A stretch of DNA of 64,000 bases from Selaginella moellendorffii (lineage: Eukaryota > Streptophyta > Lycopodiopsida > Selaginellales > Selaginellaceae). Below are positions 12,300 through 24,632 of this stretch, one piece after another; position 1 is the first letter of the stretch; each line of letters starts with the position of its first letter. A program made the position numbers and the translations under genes. The stretch is taken from the NCBI RefSeq assembly GCF_000143415.4, contig NW_003314304.1, positions 251,418-315,417 of the forward strand, in the 5' to 3' direction. The notes beneath the pieces are model-generated. The model made no database searches. It saw nothing but the letters and a program-made list of their open reading frames with translations, and was not told the origin of the DNA.

Positions 12300-14203
12300 G
12301 ACTTTAAGTGGTGGTTTACTTTGCTTTCTTCTAACTTTGTTTTAGTATTAATGATGTTGAAATGATATCTTGACATTGATATTGTTAAAGTTAAGATTGG
12401 AATGAGATGAGCTGTTATTTTGTCTCTCTAGTCTTAATGACGATAGTATTGATGATTTAGGCTGTAGCTTATGTTATTGGCATGCATACATTTGCTAGTT
12501 AGCAATTGTATTAGTGTTCAAACAATCTAAATGGCAAGTTTGAGTTAGTTATATGTTAAATGAGATTACTTAGTAGGGGTTGAGCTTTAGCTTTTCCTTG
12601 AAAAGTGACTTAGTTATTGACTATACTAGCTTTTCAAGAGGAAGAGTTAATGATCAATATTAAAGTTGTTGGTTCTTTATTAAATTTGAGTTTATATTAT
12701 ATTAATTGTTAATGATTTTTATTACACTTGTTATAAAATGAGTTACATCTTGTTATTGATAGATAGATTCATGGAGAATCAAGTTTGATGATCACTTATT
12801 GAACATCGTGTTGTTATGCTTAGCTTTTGAAATTGATGCAAATATACTTTTTATTAGCTTTTACATTATGTTGGATTGTACCATAATTTTTTCTTTGGCA
12901 TTAAACTTAGTTGATACAAAACTTGTGATCATTGTTAGGCAAGATTTGGTTATAAACTTCTTCAAATTTTTGGTTCTTTGAGTTTTTATACTTATTATTT
13001 TATTTTTTAGAAGTTGTTATTAAGGGCATTTTAACTATAGACTTCTTTAAGTTTTTGGTTCTTTTGAGTTTTTATATTTATTGTTCCATTTATTAGGAGT
13101 TATTGAGGAGGGTATTTTGGCTCATTAGTTCCAATATTTAAATTAGTGTTTGCATTTAGTGATCATTGTGGATGATTGATTGTCATTTATTGCTTGATTA
13201 TTATTGGTGATTGATTGTTTGTTATTCTTTGGGATGGTAGATTGTTCTTCAAATGATGATTGTGCATTTCTCTTGATAAGATGATTGATGATTTTTCATG
13301 ATGGTTAGTTGTTCTCTTTGATAGCTTTTGGCTTTCCACATTACTATATATTCTTTGTGGTTTGCTCTAGATTGGTCTCTTGGGTTTAAGTTATAAGTAA
13401 GATATTGTTGATAGTTTTCTTAGAAACTTTAGTTCTTTTATGTTGTTAATTAAAATCTGTTCAGATTGACTAGGATGATGGCTAGGATGAATGAGTATTT
13501 ATTACCTCTTGCAATATTCATTCTGTTTTATTTGGCTCTATTAGATTAAGATGTTTTTTTTAAAATGATATAGTTGTGAGTATTTTGTTTGTCAATCAAT
13601 GATATTTTGTGTTCTTTGAGTTGTCTTTCATTAATTATTTAGCATATTATCTAGATTATTTGGTAGTTGAGCTTTATCATTGAGTTTCCTTGATAATATA
13701 CTTATTATTAAATTTTTTTGGATGATTAATTTTATGTCTTTCGACTATAATGATCTTGGTGGTTCCTATACTATAATCCTGATTTATTGGATGATAACTT
13801 AATTGGAATACTTTGCTATTCTAATATAAGTTTTATTCACTGATAATTTAGTCTCTAAAATATCATTATCTTTGACTTTGATATTATCCACCTATTGATC
13901 TTTGAATTTGGGCTTGTATATGTATATGGTGAAATCTTTAGTCATGGGGTAATTACTGTTAACTTGTCATATCACTCACTTCTCTCTCAATATTCTTTAT
14001 TCTATTAAAAGGGTGTGATCCAATAAACAACTCTTAACTACTTATTTAAAATAGTATATCTAAACCTTACCAAGAGGTTTAGTTTATTTGCTTATGAGGT
14101 TTATGGCCTTTGGCTTCTCTCTTTATGTCATTTGTAGATAGGGCCATATCATCTTTTGTTAGTTGGGTGATATTAGAGTAGCAATAGTGATTGACTTTGT
14201 TAG
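12300..14203. other. AT-rich intergenic or old repeat DNA
   Basis: About 1.9 kb of AT-rich, T-runs-rich sequence between two family B LTRs. Only one 60-codon ORF occurs and it has no recognisable features. I see no gene, RNA or structured repeat. Confidence 0.5.
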
Positions 14204-15878
14204 TATAAGACACAAATCCCTAAGGCCCAAAGTGGAGCCAAAAGGATGCCATGTGGTAGTGGCTGAGGTAGAAGCCAAATGAGCGTAACATGTTTGGACT
14301 AAAAGCTCTAACTTGAAATGTTGAGAGCGGGAGTGGAACTTTTAATGAAGTGCTCAGTTCAAATATAGAGGGAAAGGGCCCATGAATAAAAGTGCACCCC
14401 CTTTTCCAATCGGTTAAGGGTCTTAGGATACTTGGATTAAGCGTTCTTGGGTTTGAATAGTACTGGGTTGGGTGACCTCCCGGAAAGTTCAAATTCAAGA
14501 GCTTACATTTGGTATCAGAGAGGTCTCAGGTCCGACTCTTTTGGTTGGCTAGGGGAATCATACCACATGTTAATTGACATTTGGCTGGTCCAGTTTGCTC
14601 CCGCTGGGCTCGACCCGAGAGGTAGGGTGTCAAGAGAGCAGGGCTCTTGAGAGAGCTGCGGCTCTTAGCTTCCGTTCATGAAGGCGTGAACTTGTAGGGA
14701 AGCATGGTGGATTGTAAGCAACCAAAGAGAACAACTCGAGAGACGATCCATGGGGTTCAAATATAGAAGGAAAGGGCCTATGAATAAAAGTGCACCCTCT
14801 TTTCCAATCGGTTAAGGGTTTTAGACAAAGACTGAGACTGAGATTGAGTCCGAGTTCAAGACTAAGTCCAAGTCTAAGTCTAAGTCCGAGTCTATATTTG
14901 AGTCTGAGTCCCCCAAGGGTGGGCTGCAAGGGGTTCCAAAAGTATAGTAGGGAAAGTGTGGGGGTTGGACTCTAGTGGAACTAGTTTGGCTAGGAAAGGC
15001 AAGTGTGACCAAGGAAGGTTACACCCACGTGTTGGGTGATGATATAACCACTAGGAAGTCCAAGGCTAGAGTGAATATGAACAAATAAGTAGAGTAATTT
15101 GGTGAAGTGTTCAAGAGCCGACTCTAGCTCTCCTGGGAGATTGAATAGTTGATAATCTTAGTCTAAGTGTGAGTGGCACTATCTACTTGGATACCTAGTG
15201 TGGCTCATTGGAACCTCGCTCTAGCCTCCTGGCTAGAGCACCTAAAGGCAAATGGTGGTAAAAGTACCCACGAGGCTCGCATAGGTGTTTCGAAATGTCA
15301 TCCTAGAGTCCTAGAATGTGGAAAGGAAGAGGAGCAATCCTCTTGTATGATGATCAAAGATGTAGTCATGCGGCAAAGAAGTCCTAGAGGTCAATGAGAT
15401 ATAATGGTTGGGCCTTTGAGCACTAACTTAGTAGCAGTATTGGCAAACACAGCTATGGATGGAAAGGGACTTTGTGGGGATTGAAAAAGGGATATTGAGG
15501 AAGGTTACTCCCCATGTTTGCAGGTATCTTAGAAATGCTAAAGAAGGGATCTAGATTGATCACTCATGGATAGATGGCCCAATTTTTGAAAAATGGAAAT
15601 ATGATATAAGTGGTGTTGGATACTCGTGGTGACAAAGGCAAATAGCCATAACTTTAGTATAATAGATTGATATGCTAGTGGTACTTTTGAGTGTCAGTCA
15701 TGGGATTATCCACATGGAGCACTTGGACCAAGTGCAAAGGATGAGTGGCATATATGCCATTCTCAAGACTAACAAGTCCCTAAGTCTAGAATAGGATATA
15801 TAAAGGTTGTGAGTAAGACTCCTCCAAGAGGTTGAAGGTGTGGCTAAGTGACTAAAATGGAAAATTTAGTCACTTACA
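14204..15878 (+). repeat. Family B 5' LTR
   Basis: The LTR starts with tataagacacaaatccc (ancestral TGTGAGACAC) and ends with ttagtcacttaca. It is interrupted at 14371-14824 by a Cassandra-like fragment. The sequence after the end, tttggtgttggagt, resembles a primer site TGGTATCAGAGC altered only by transitions, which fits a 5' LTR. Confidence 0.72.
14371..14824 (+). mobile_element. Cassandra-like TRIM fragment with 5S-derived LTR
   Basis: A partial 5' LTR (14371-14507, first ~45 bases missing) is followed by a primer site TTTGGTATCAGAG (14508-14520), a ~190-bp interior, a polypurine run, and a partial 3' LTR from 14713 that stops at about 14824. The LTR segment 14433-14490 matches the 3' half of plant 5S rRNA (gattaagcgttcttggg, then tactgggttgggtgacctcc). 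A 5S-like LTR with an initiator-Met primer site and no coding capacity is the hallmark of Cassandra. Both outer ends are deleted. Confidence 0.82.
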
Positions 15879-16129
15879 ATTTGGTGTTGGAGTTATTCCT
15901 TAGTCTGACTATTATTGGTGGTCAAGTATATCACTATTTATTTTGGCATAAAAAAGTCTTAAGAGTGGGTCTATCTTCAAAGAGTAGCATGTCAAAAGGG
16001 CATGACTCTCCACTTCAGTTCATAAGTGAACATGTTGGCAATGTGATGGATAAAAAAGGGCCAATTTGAGAATGACTTTGGGATATTGGGAACAGTACAT
16101 AGTTTTCCTTAGAGAGTTAAGGATGTGAT

Positions 16130-16912
16130 TGTACACCATAAATTTTTCCTTTCTAATTTGCTAGCTTACCTCGTCTATCCGACCATCATGACCTTGGCCT
16201 TTGCTAAGTTCCCTCGCCAAAGTTCCCACCTATTGTACTAGCTCCTACTTAGTTCTACTTGGTTTTAGCAACTCACTGCACGAGCAATGGAGTGTTAGCC
16301 ATCCTACCACGGATTCCCAAATCTCTCCCAATCCCCCTCCCCGGGTTAGACTGGACTTAAGGTTTGGCTACACTCCCCATAAACATAAGTAGCCAATCAC
16401 ACCAAGCCTCCAAGTTCCTAACATCCCTTGGTATAACAAAACTTGATTATGGGACCCTTTAAATCGCAAGCCTTGGGTGCAACACTTGCTTCGGGACACT
16501 GGGGGGAAACACCGTGGCCTAACGGCTCGGTATGGGTATCTCTATTCCCCCACTCCCATCCTGAAGGGAAGGCCCAAGCCCCTAGGAAGGGTGAGGATCA
16601 ATGAGCCGCAAGCTATTCAAGTGGGGCACCACTCCACATGAGCTAGAAGCACCGCAATTGATTTCCCTTCCAAAAGTGGGAGTTGCTCTTGAGCACTTCT
16701 TGGGGTGGCCCCTTTGGCACCACCCAAGTCCATGCTCACTCCCACCTAAGGCTCCTTAGCCTCAATTTCAACCTCAAGTCAGTTTGAAAGCACCACTGGA
16801 GAGTTCCTTCAAGACTGGTTCCTAGACCTCACTATCCCTATTATACTTTAGGAACCCCCTGCAAACCCCCCCCCCCTGCCCTCCCCTGGGAGACACACAC
16901 TTTGGGCTTTCA
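16130..16912 (-). repeat. A2 3' LTR, distal part
   Basis: The sequence begins tgtacaccataaattt and follows the A1 LTR to gggctttca at 16912, where similarity ends abruptly. It resumes at 37327 with ggctttcacccc. This break is the T1 insertion point. Confidence 0.85.
16905..16912 (+). repeat. T1 target-site duplication, left copy
   Basis: GGCTTTCA here is repeated at 37327-37334. In uninterrupted family A LTRs this sequence occurs once (gggctttcacccc), so it is an 8-bp duplication made by insertion. Confidence 0.82.
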
Positions 16913-16969
16913 TGAGCCCAAGTATGTTTTGAGCTCATGAGCTCACGACTTCTCAAACACAAGGAAAAC

Positions 16970-16990
16970 ATTGGTTTGTCCCAAACCAAC
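16970..16990. repeat. T1 left subterminal palindrome
   Basis: attggtttgtcccaaaccaa is nearly self-complementary and matches 37215-37235 near the other end, as well as the central sites at 33546-33734. It is a candidate protein-binding site for mobilisation. Confidence 0.55.
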
Positions 16991-17092
16991 ATCTTTAAAT
17001 TTCATTTTTCAAATTTTGATTTAATCTATATTTCCAAGTAAATTCAATCAATAAAATACAAATATAAATATAGATCCAAACACCAAAGTGAT

Positions 17093-18771
17093 CTAGAAAC
17101 ACTTCTCAAGCTCTACAATTGTAAGGCTTGCCTGATGGATGTGATGTTCGACCTTAAGATCTTGGTTTAATTCCTGCATAAAAATGTAATACATGTGCTT
17201 GTAGGCTAAATATACTTTTCCCCTGTTCTCCCTCTGTACAAAATCTGGATAGGTACAGAATGGATTTTTGCAAATTCTGATAGTGTAGCTCGTACCCTTT
17301 GACGACTTAGTCACAACAACAAACTCCTTAGCCATGGCACTGATGTAATTTATCCTTGTGATTGTGCATTTCAACGCCTTTGCCAGCTTGATCTTCTCTT
17401 GTGCACCTTTTAAAATGGAAAACCTATATTGTACAGCCTTCCCATTTCTAGCTGGTCGTGTATGCCGGTCTAGTGTTGACATTGGTGGCATAGCAGTATC
17501 AATAGCAACATTTGAGGAAGTCTTCAGCTTGAAACCAGCTTTTTCCAGACTTTCAATCTCTTCTTTTATCGCTCAACTGGCCACTCCTTTGGCACAAAAT
17601 CTGGCTTTGAGATAATTGAGCTGTGGATCCGGTTTGTATGAGTAACATCAGTCCCACAATATTAAATCCAACTTGACTGGCAGCCCTTTACCCTTAGATC
17701 TCGACAGCCCCAAAAACATGGTATTGCTGAAGAACTTGAACCTGAGCGCACAAATGCAAGACATTGACCTCAACTCCCAATCATTCCAGAGTAATGCACA
17801 TTACTCTTGGCACTGACTCCTCGAATTTCCTAGTTGATACGAGAAACTGGCTCACAAGCAATAATCTTCTCAACCTCTGGCACTGGATTTACTTGTGTAA
17901 TAATTGGCACCTCCTCCACTCCATGTTCCTTAGTTCTTCTCTAGTGTTGTGGAACAGAATGGTAGTCAAACTCTGGACGATGAGAGCTAGAAGGAGTGAT
18001 GTTGGGCTCATCAAACGTCTGTTGACGCTTCAAATGGGCTGTCCTTATATCCCCAAGTGGTTCATAACTTGATTCCATAGGAGTTCTAGTAACAACTTCC
18101 CCCACCATCTTAGATATTGACCCTACTGCTAGTGTTGTCCTTCTACCAACCTGCTCTTGAAGCTTGTCTAAGTTTGGACCTATACTAGCAAACCTTGCTT
18201 CCTGTGTAGCCAAAGCTTTTGATGACTACTCAAGAGATCTAGTGAGGTAGAAGAGTGTAGCTTTATAAAGGGACACTTTTCCTTTCCTTGCTTCGGAAGC
18301 TCTCCAACTCCAATATTTTTTCTCAGAGAGATTAATTGTTAGTGTAAGTGCAATGTCATCAAGTGGTTGATCCTAAGAAAAATGCAACATTTGAATGTGA
18401 CAAAAAACGAAAATGAAAGAAAACTTAAATGGAGAATATAATGGCCCTACTGAAATATTTGAACTTCCCACCATGCAAGCCAACACTCCATTTGTGGAAG
18501 GTGTTCAATTGGCACTTTGTCTCTTTCACGCCACCATATACACATCTCATTTGCTTTTGCCTTGTGCTCCTCTTTAGTTGGTGCATCCATCCATTCCTAA
18601 CAAAGCTGCTTGAACTTGTGATGGAAGCTAGGCTTGATGCATCGACAATGTTCATTGATGCTCTTTGCCCAATGAAACTCACAACTCTTCTCTCTACCTT
18701 ATAATGGCTGACTTTTATCACTTCTGAATACTTGTCGTACAGCCAACTATTTAGCACCAGTAGCATCTGCC
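17093..18771 (-). pseudogene. SWIM zinc-finger protein of T1, 3' part, decayed
   Basis: At 17093-17491 the minus strand encodes a SWIM-type finger region: TIRICKNPFCTYPDF followed by GKVYLAYKHMYYIF. In a SWIM domain (CxCxnCxH) the pattern would be CTCPDF and LACKH; here two cysteines have become tyrosine, a G-to-A change. Upstream segments at 17941-18213 and 18425-18771 are open in pieces (for example a WMDAPTKEEHKAKANEM stretch) and may be separate exons. SWIM fingers occur in MuDR-like transposases and FAR1-like proteins, so this may be the T1 transposase, but no catalytic triad was identified. The upstream half of the gene lies beyond the B4 insertion, at about 33199-33300. Confidence 0.5.
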
Positions 18772-20510
18772 TATAAGCGACTAAATTTTCCATTCTACTT
18801 TAGTCACTTAACCACACCTTCGACCACTTGGAGGAGTCTCACTCACAACCTCCATAAGTCCTATTTCGGACTTGGGCTTGCTAGCCCCGAGAATGGCATC
18901 CCCGCCACTCAACCTTTGCACTTGGTCCAAGTGCTCCACGTGTCCATTCCCATGACCAACACCCCAAGGTACCATTGATATACTGGCCCGTTACACTAAG
19001 GCCATGCCCATTCACCTTAGTCATACTGGTGGTCCAACACCACTTGCATCGCAATCTCGTCTCTCAAAGACTGGGCCATCCGTCAATAAGTGACCATCCT
19101 AGGTCCACTCCTTAGCATCCTTAGGATGCCCATAGACATAGGGAATGGCCTTTCCCAATATCCCCCTACCAAGCCCTTTTTCCGTCCATGGACATGTTCA
19201 CCAACACTACCACTAGATCAAGGCCCACGGGCTTGACCACTAAGTCCCACTGTCTTCTAGGACTTCCTCACTGTGTGACTGTGTCCTTGGTCACCACACC
19301 AGAGGGCTCCTTTCCACAGACTAGGACTTTGGGACAACATTTCGGAACACCGTGGCCCTATGCGAGCCCCGTGGTACTCTCCCCACCTTCCGCCTTTAGG
19401 TGCTCTAGCTGTGGGCTTAAAGCGAGGTTCCGTTGAGCCACACCAGGTATCCAAGTAGGTAGTGCCACCCACACTTGGACTGGGAGCATCGGCCAGTCAA
19501 TCTCTCGGGGGAACTAGAGCCGGCTCTTGAACACTTCACCAAGCTACCCCGCTTGTCAGTCTATATTCACTCTAGTCTTGGACTTCCCAGTGGTCAGTTC
19601 ATCACCCAACACTGGGTCTGGCCTTCTTGGGCCAAACTGGCCTTTCCTGGCCAAACTAGCTCCACTGCAGTCCTCCCCCTTACTATACTTTTGGAGCTCA
19701 CCAAACCCCCTAGGGTCTGGGAGACGAACGCTTTGGGCTTTCACCCTCTTAGACTCGAACTCGGACTCGGACTTGGACTCAGACTCGAACTCGGCCTTGG
19801 CCTCAGTCTCGGTCTCGGTCCCAGTCTCGGTCTCGGTCTCGGTCTCGGTCCCGGTCTCGGTCTCGGTCTTGGTCCCGGTCTTGGTCCCGGTCTTGGTCTC
19901 GACTTCGGACTCCATCTCGGGTCCTTCTCGGACTCCATCTTGTACTCCATCTCGGATTCCGTCTCAGTCCATCTCAGACTTCGTCTCGGTCCATCTCGGA
20001 CTCCATCTCGGGTCCATCTCGGACTCCATCTCTGACTCCATCTCGGGTCCATCTCGGACTCCATCTCGATCCTTCTCAGACTCCATCTCGGACTCCATCT
20101 CAGACTCCATCTCGGGTCCATCTCGGACTCCATCTCGGACTCCATCTCGGTCCATCTCGGACTCCATCTCGGGTCCATCTCGGATTCCGTCTCAGAGTCC
20201 ATCTCGGACTCCATCTCAGTCCATTTCGGACTTGATCTCGGACTCCACCTCTGACTCCAACTCGGGTCCATCTCAGACACTTCCACGTGTCATGTGTTGG
20301 TCCTTTTGGGTCCCTTTTTGGAGCCTTGCTTATTGCTCGCTTCATGCTCGTTCCTTGAGCACTCCATTGGGAGTTCCACTCCCGCTCTCGACCTTCCAAG
20401 TCAGAGCTTTTAGTCCAAACGTGTTACGCTCGTTTGGCTTTCGCTTCGGCCACTATCACGTGGCACCCTTTTCGACTCCACTTTGGGGCCTAGGGGTTTT
20501 GTGTCTCACA
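18772..20510 (-). repeat. Family B LTR (B4 3' LTR)
   Basis: In element sense it starts TGTGAGACACAAAACCCC at 20510 and ends in ...TTTAGTCGCTTATA. At 1739 bp it is the longest B LTR here, because the simple repeat at 19740-20280 is expanded (GAGATGGAGTCC-type units in element sense). It retains many CpG sites compared with the eroded copy B1, so it may be younger. Long ORFs over the repeat are artefacts of its 6/12-bp periodicity. Confidence 0.8.
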
Positions 20511-20522
20511 ACTCCACCACCT
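20511..20522 (-). promoter_or_regulatory. B4 polypurine tract
   Basis: actccaccacct lies directly inside the LTR end and is nearly the same as the tracts of A1 (5530) and A2 (37674). Confidence 0.6.
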
Positions 20523-21592
20523 ATAGATGAAGTTCGATGTCCTCATCGAACGGTAAACCCTTTTATAAAGTAACACTCGCAAGTATTACCATTTCTATCC
20601 TTGGCACCTAGCCAATATTTGTCTATGGTTTGACCCCGAAGGCTCGCCATGCTTTGTCCATCCTCTAAGGAGCATAGTCTCTCTAACATAGAGACTCACT
20701 CGACCACCTGGGGTGGTTTGCTCCCTTTTAATTGTTCAGTTCTCGCTAAACCCATTAGAGACACCCTCTCTAACTCAATTCCACTACTCATTCTCGAGTA
20801 GTCTCAGATTCCATTGACATAACCTCTGCACTTTGGAACTTTTAATTTTGACTTTTCCGAATCAATTTCGTAGGTGTCTTCGACACCTTACGTTGCACAT
20901 GGTGCAACTCCACTTCCCTATCTTAGGAAGTTCTTTACTTGAGGGTACCATCATCCTCTCTTTGATATCGTGCCACCTTTGGGCACTAAGTTCCAGTTAT
21001 CATAATTGGTGTTAGGGTTGCCCATGGCCCTATTATTTGGCTACCTTACCACTCCCCCCTTTGGAGCATCCACTTTCGCCAAATCGGAGCAGTTGGGAAT
21101 CCATCCTTGGGGAAATATTGCCTTTCCCACAATCCATTAGCACCCAACACATTAGTGTTCTCGGCCTAACTTTGCCATTTGGATTTTTTCCCATGATTCC
21201 CATGGCTCTTTTCTTAGCCATTAGTCTTTTGCTCCTATCCTTGATTGTTGCACCTAGCAACATAGGATTACTACCTCCATTTTTGAGGTTTCCTTTCGGT
21301 TCTATAGCAAACATTTTGCTTTGCCAAGTCCAGAGGTGTTCACCCCTAGACGGTTCACCTAAAGCAAAACGTCTCTTTAACATTTTCTGTCGTGGGCTCT
21401 ATCCACGGCCCAACTTTTTGAAACCCTCCCTTGGATCTCTTATAGAGATTACTTTCCTTGGACTTACTATGCCATAACATTTACATAGCTCATTTCCCTT
21501 AGGTGTTCTTCCCACTTGGTCACCTTGACTAAGCCACACCTTTATCAATAGTTCAAATCAACACTTTGAACTAAGAATCATATTCCTTAACA
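20523..21592 (-). repeat. Family B interior, non-coding
   Basis: About 1.07 kb of B interior without a convincing gene. The minus-strand frame 21033-21383 overlaps the part that is conserved with 45175-45600 (for example GGGCCATGGGAATCAT-like blocks), but there it is full of changes and stops, so coding is unlikely. Similarity to the B interior ends sharply at ccttaac (21592). Confidence 0.55.
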
Positions 21593-21913
21593 GTCAGACG
21601 ATTGGGCACACGTTGAGTCCATTGGAAATGAGGATACGACCGGCTCGGCGGTTGGGGCGGCCTCATATGGGTCCAATGGCGCCTGGTCACCGTCAGTTGG
21701 ATACGTGGACAAGATTGACTCAGTGGTATGGGCAGCATCAAGTGGAGCGTGGTCAGCTTGCTTGGCGTTGATATGGATAGTAGTCTCCACCAGCTCTGAT
21801 GACTCTTGCAGGCAAGTAGAGTCCACTGGCGGATCCATATGCATGTCCAAATATCTCCCTTCGATTGAGATGGTATCCTCCCTACTGGCTACTAAAAACA
21901 AACTCATTAGCAC
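21587..21913 (-). pseudogene. Possible 3' exon of the ParB-like gene, cut at the module edge
   Basis: A 108-codon frame rich in Asp, Ser, Thr and Ala (for example STYPTDGDQAPLDPYEAAPT) lies downstream of the acidic gene on the same strand. It ends in sequence belonging to the neighbouring B element, so the original C-terminus is missing. There is no known domain. It could be a last exon of the gene that starts at 25832 or an unrelated frame. Confidence 0.35.
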
Positions 21914-22749
21914 ATTGAATCAACTATACTGTATTTACCATCAACTGCTATTGAGGAACTAGGACTGATATCACTTGGGCGCACTGCTGATTCTGAAGGA
22001 TTGGACATACGTTTCGACCCTTGCTTGGCACTATCCTTCCTCGACACTAAAGGCTAGAGTTTGTATCTTAATTCAACTGAATAATCTCTACTTACCATTT
22101 GCTCTGCGACCTACATGGACAATGTTAGAAATGGTAAAAGGTTAGGAATGGATGTACTATTATTTACCTGATGGTTTGTCTTGTATGACCTTCCTCCGCT
22201 GCTCTTTGGCCACCTCAGGCTGGCCATCGTCGTCATCATCGTCGTCGTCATTATTGTGATCATCACCATTGTGAGGACCATCTAAGTCCTCTTCGTCCTC
22301 CTCTTCTTCATCCTCTTCTTCTTCGTCCTCCTCTTCTTCATCCTCCTCTTCTTTGTCCTCCTCTTCGTCCTTCTGCTCTTCCTACTCATTATCTTTCTCT
22401 GGCTCCTCATCCCCCTCCTGCATTTCTTCCATAGACTGCTCAGGTTGGATGGCTTGTTCTTCCAGGACCATCTTGGGAAAATCATCTGGTCGAGTCTCCA
22501 TCTCAAAATACAAGACATCCATAGCCTGTTTTAGTGCGTGACCTAGGACCGTATCCTCACCCGACTGTCTTAACATGGTTTCTGCACGTTCTTGCACCCT
22601 TCGAAGACAACGAGATGAGAAAAACATGGCCCTGACTTGAAAAGCATCCCTCATCCATTGTACCTCTCCATTGAGATTGGGGAAGGGGAGTCCGCCATCG
22701 GAATCTGAGTCACGAGGTGGTGACTGACTGCTTTCACTCAGCCCTTGAT

Positions 22750-22796
22750 CTGCAATGAATGGCATGAGCACACATGCCATAACCGCGAGGCATTAC
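22750..22796 (-). other. 47-bp intron built around a palindrome
   Basis: In gene sense it starts GTAATGCC and ends CATTGCAG. The exons join as ...NEKM-I/D-QGLSES, keeping the frame. The palindrome ATGGCATGTG/TGCTCATGCCAT fills about half of the intron. Confidence 0.7.
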
Positions 22797-22940
22797 CTAT
22801 CATCTTTTCGTTGCCCTTCTTCCTTTTCGAATCAAACGCCTCTGATCCCGACGATTGTCCAACGTGCTTTTGCTTTTTATGACCACTGTCAGTTTGAGCT
22901 TGGCTGGTGCTTGCCTGTTTTGCCTTTGAAGAAGTGTCTC

Positions 22941-22989
22941 CTGCAAGGAATGGCATGAGACCACACGCCATTGCAAATATAATTTGTAC
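22941..22989 (-). other. 49-bp intron built around a palindrome
   Basis: It starts GTACAAATT and ends CCTTGCAG. Splicing is supported by the frame change: upstream KKDK(TAG)TSNRKKGG joins DTSSKAKQ. The palindrome is AATGGCGTGTGG followed by TCTCATGCCATT. Confidence 0.72.
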
Positions 22990-23079
22990 CTCCTTTTTTC
23001 CTATTGCTTGTCTATTTGTCCTTCTTCGACGCGCTACCAGTGCGCTTTTCAGTCCTCGTGTCTGAATATTCACAACGAT

Positions 23080-23117
23080 CTATAATCAAAATGGTGTGAG
23101 GCCTCACGTGACCTTAC
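23080..23117 (-). other. 38-bp intron built around a palindrome
   Basis: It starts GTAAGGTC and ends TGATTATAG. Exons join as GPSSQPAQ-D-RCEYSDT. The palindrome GGTCACGTGAGG/CCTCACACCATT makes up about two thirds of the intron. Confidence 0.65.
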
Positions 23118-24578
23118 CTTGTGCAGGTTGTGAGCTCGGCCCAACATGGGTATCTTCAACAGTAGCTGTTAACGCCGTTTCAGCATCTGGGGGTGGCCAC
23201 ACTCTTGCATACAGAGCTTGTGAGATAACATTTAAAATTAAAGTGCGTACTCACCAGGTTCGCAGAGAAGATACTATTTTTCTTTGGCAACTGTAATTAT
23301 ATGCTACATTGAAGTCACCTCTTCAATGGAGTTTGTCACCGCAACACACGGGACACCCTTGAGTAGTGCGGCTCGAAAGAATAGTCCGCCGTAGTTGTAC
23401 TCGACAACGCATTTGCCCTTGGAGTCGGAAGCAGGTGACCCACCCGCTATTGCGTTGAAGACCTAGCTGAGCATTTCCCATGCTGCACTTGGAGCTTTCT
23501 CTGGATTCGAAAGCTCCATAGCCGTCTTCAGTTCCTCAGGCACGGGTAAATTGACCTCCCTCAGATTAATTCGATCGGCCTTGTCGAACGAAGCTGGGAA
23601 GTCACTCCAGTCCCACTCTACTGCAGGACCAATAACAAGGGCGAGTGTGAAGATGCGGACATTCGTCGATATCTTCTTCTTAGCCATTATCCCATGGATC
23701 TCCTGCATCTCCTTGCCTTTCAACCGAGCCTTCACCTCGTTCAAGGCCTTCTAGAACTTATGATAGGATTCGGAGTCATAGATCATATAGTGGACTGAAG
23801 ATTCCACCTCCACAAGTCCCACCATTAAGTCAATGATGGAGCTGACTTCGTCTGCATGAGTGATCTCCTCGTTTGTGAAGTCCATCACATAAAAGATGTT
23901 CTTGACCGGCTCATCTCCGCGGGAAACGATGCTCCTCCACCTTTGATCCTCATCCGAATTCACGTATACCCGGTAAGGTTCTCGATAGGCCTCTGCTGCG
24001 GGGTCAAGCTGTTTCTGAAGCCGGCAGTCGACATCCCTCTTAATGAAATTTGGATACTGATCCAACTTCTCAGCTTTACTTTTCGTGGCATCCTACAGCA
24101 GATCGATGAACTTGGGGGCCCCCTTCACGTACTCGTTGATGTCTTCATTTGACAACTCCAGCTCTTCCATCATCTCTTGCGTGGTGTCGATGCTCACCCT
24201 CTCCACGGCCACTTGCTCGAAGATCCAATCCTTCAATAGCGCACGAGCTCTCAGAGTCATGCACAAGTCCTTGTATGTCACAATATGGTCAGGAGTCATT
24301 TTGGTCTTGTTGAAGACTACCTCACCACGTAGAAGAGCATTAGCCACTGTCAGAAGGTCGTCGTCGTCTAGAGACCGCGAGAAACGCAAGGCATTGAGCT
24401 TCAAATCATTGGGCTTCCGGCCGTCCTCCACGCCCATTGAGTTTAACAACTCCCCGTCATGGTACCTCCTCAGCACATCTACCCATTTGTCAAAAACAAC
24501 TTTTTTTGCGAGTAGAATGTTATGGATGCTGAGTGTGTCATTGACCCCCAGTGTTTTCGAGAGAAGACTCAAGAATTC

Positions 24579-24632
24579 CTGCAATGGAAATGGCGTGAGG
24601 CCACATGCTATGCCACATGCAACGAGGCTTAC
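24579..24632 (-). other. 54-bp intron built around a palindrome
   Basis: It starts GTAAGCCTCG and ends TCCATTGCAG, joining SAWQ to EFLSLLSK in phase 0. The palindrome is ATAGCATGTGG/CCTCACGCCATTT. Retaining the intron also leaves the frame open (reads ACGIACGLTPF). Confidence 0.68.

Noticed and set aside
14433-14490. 5S rRNA gene
   Set aside because: Only the 3' half of 5S is present and it lies inside an LTR next to a primer-binding site, so it is a Cassandra-like element, not a functional 5S gene.
19527-20573. A 348-codon ORF rich in Ser, Asp and Val
   Set aside because: It lies on the simple-repeat array of a family B LTR; several frames on both strands are open because of the 6/12-bp period.
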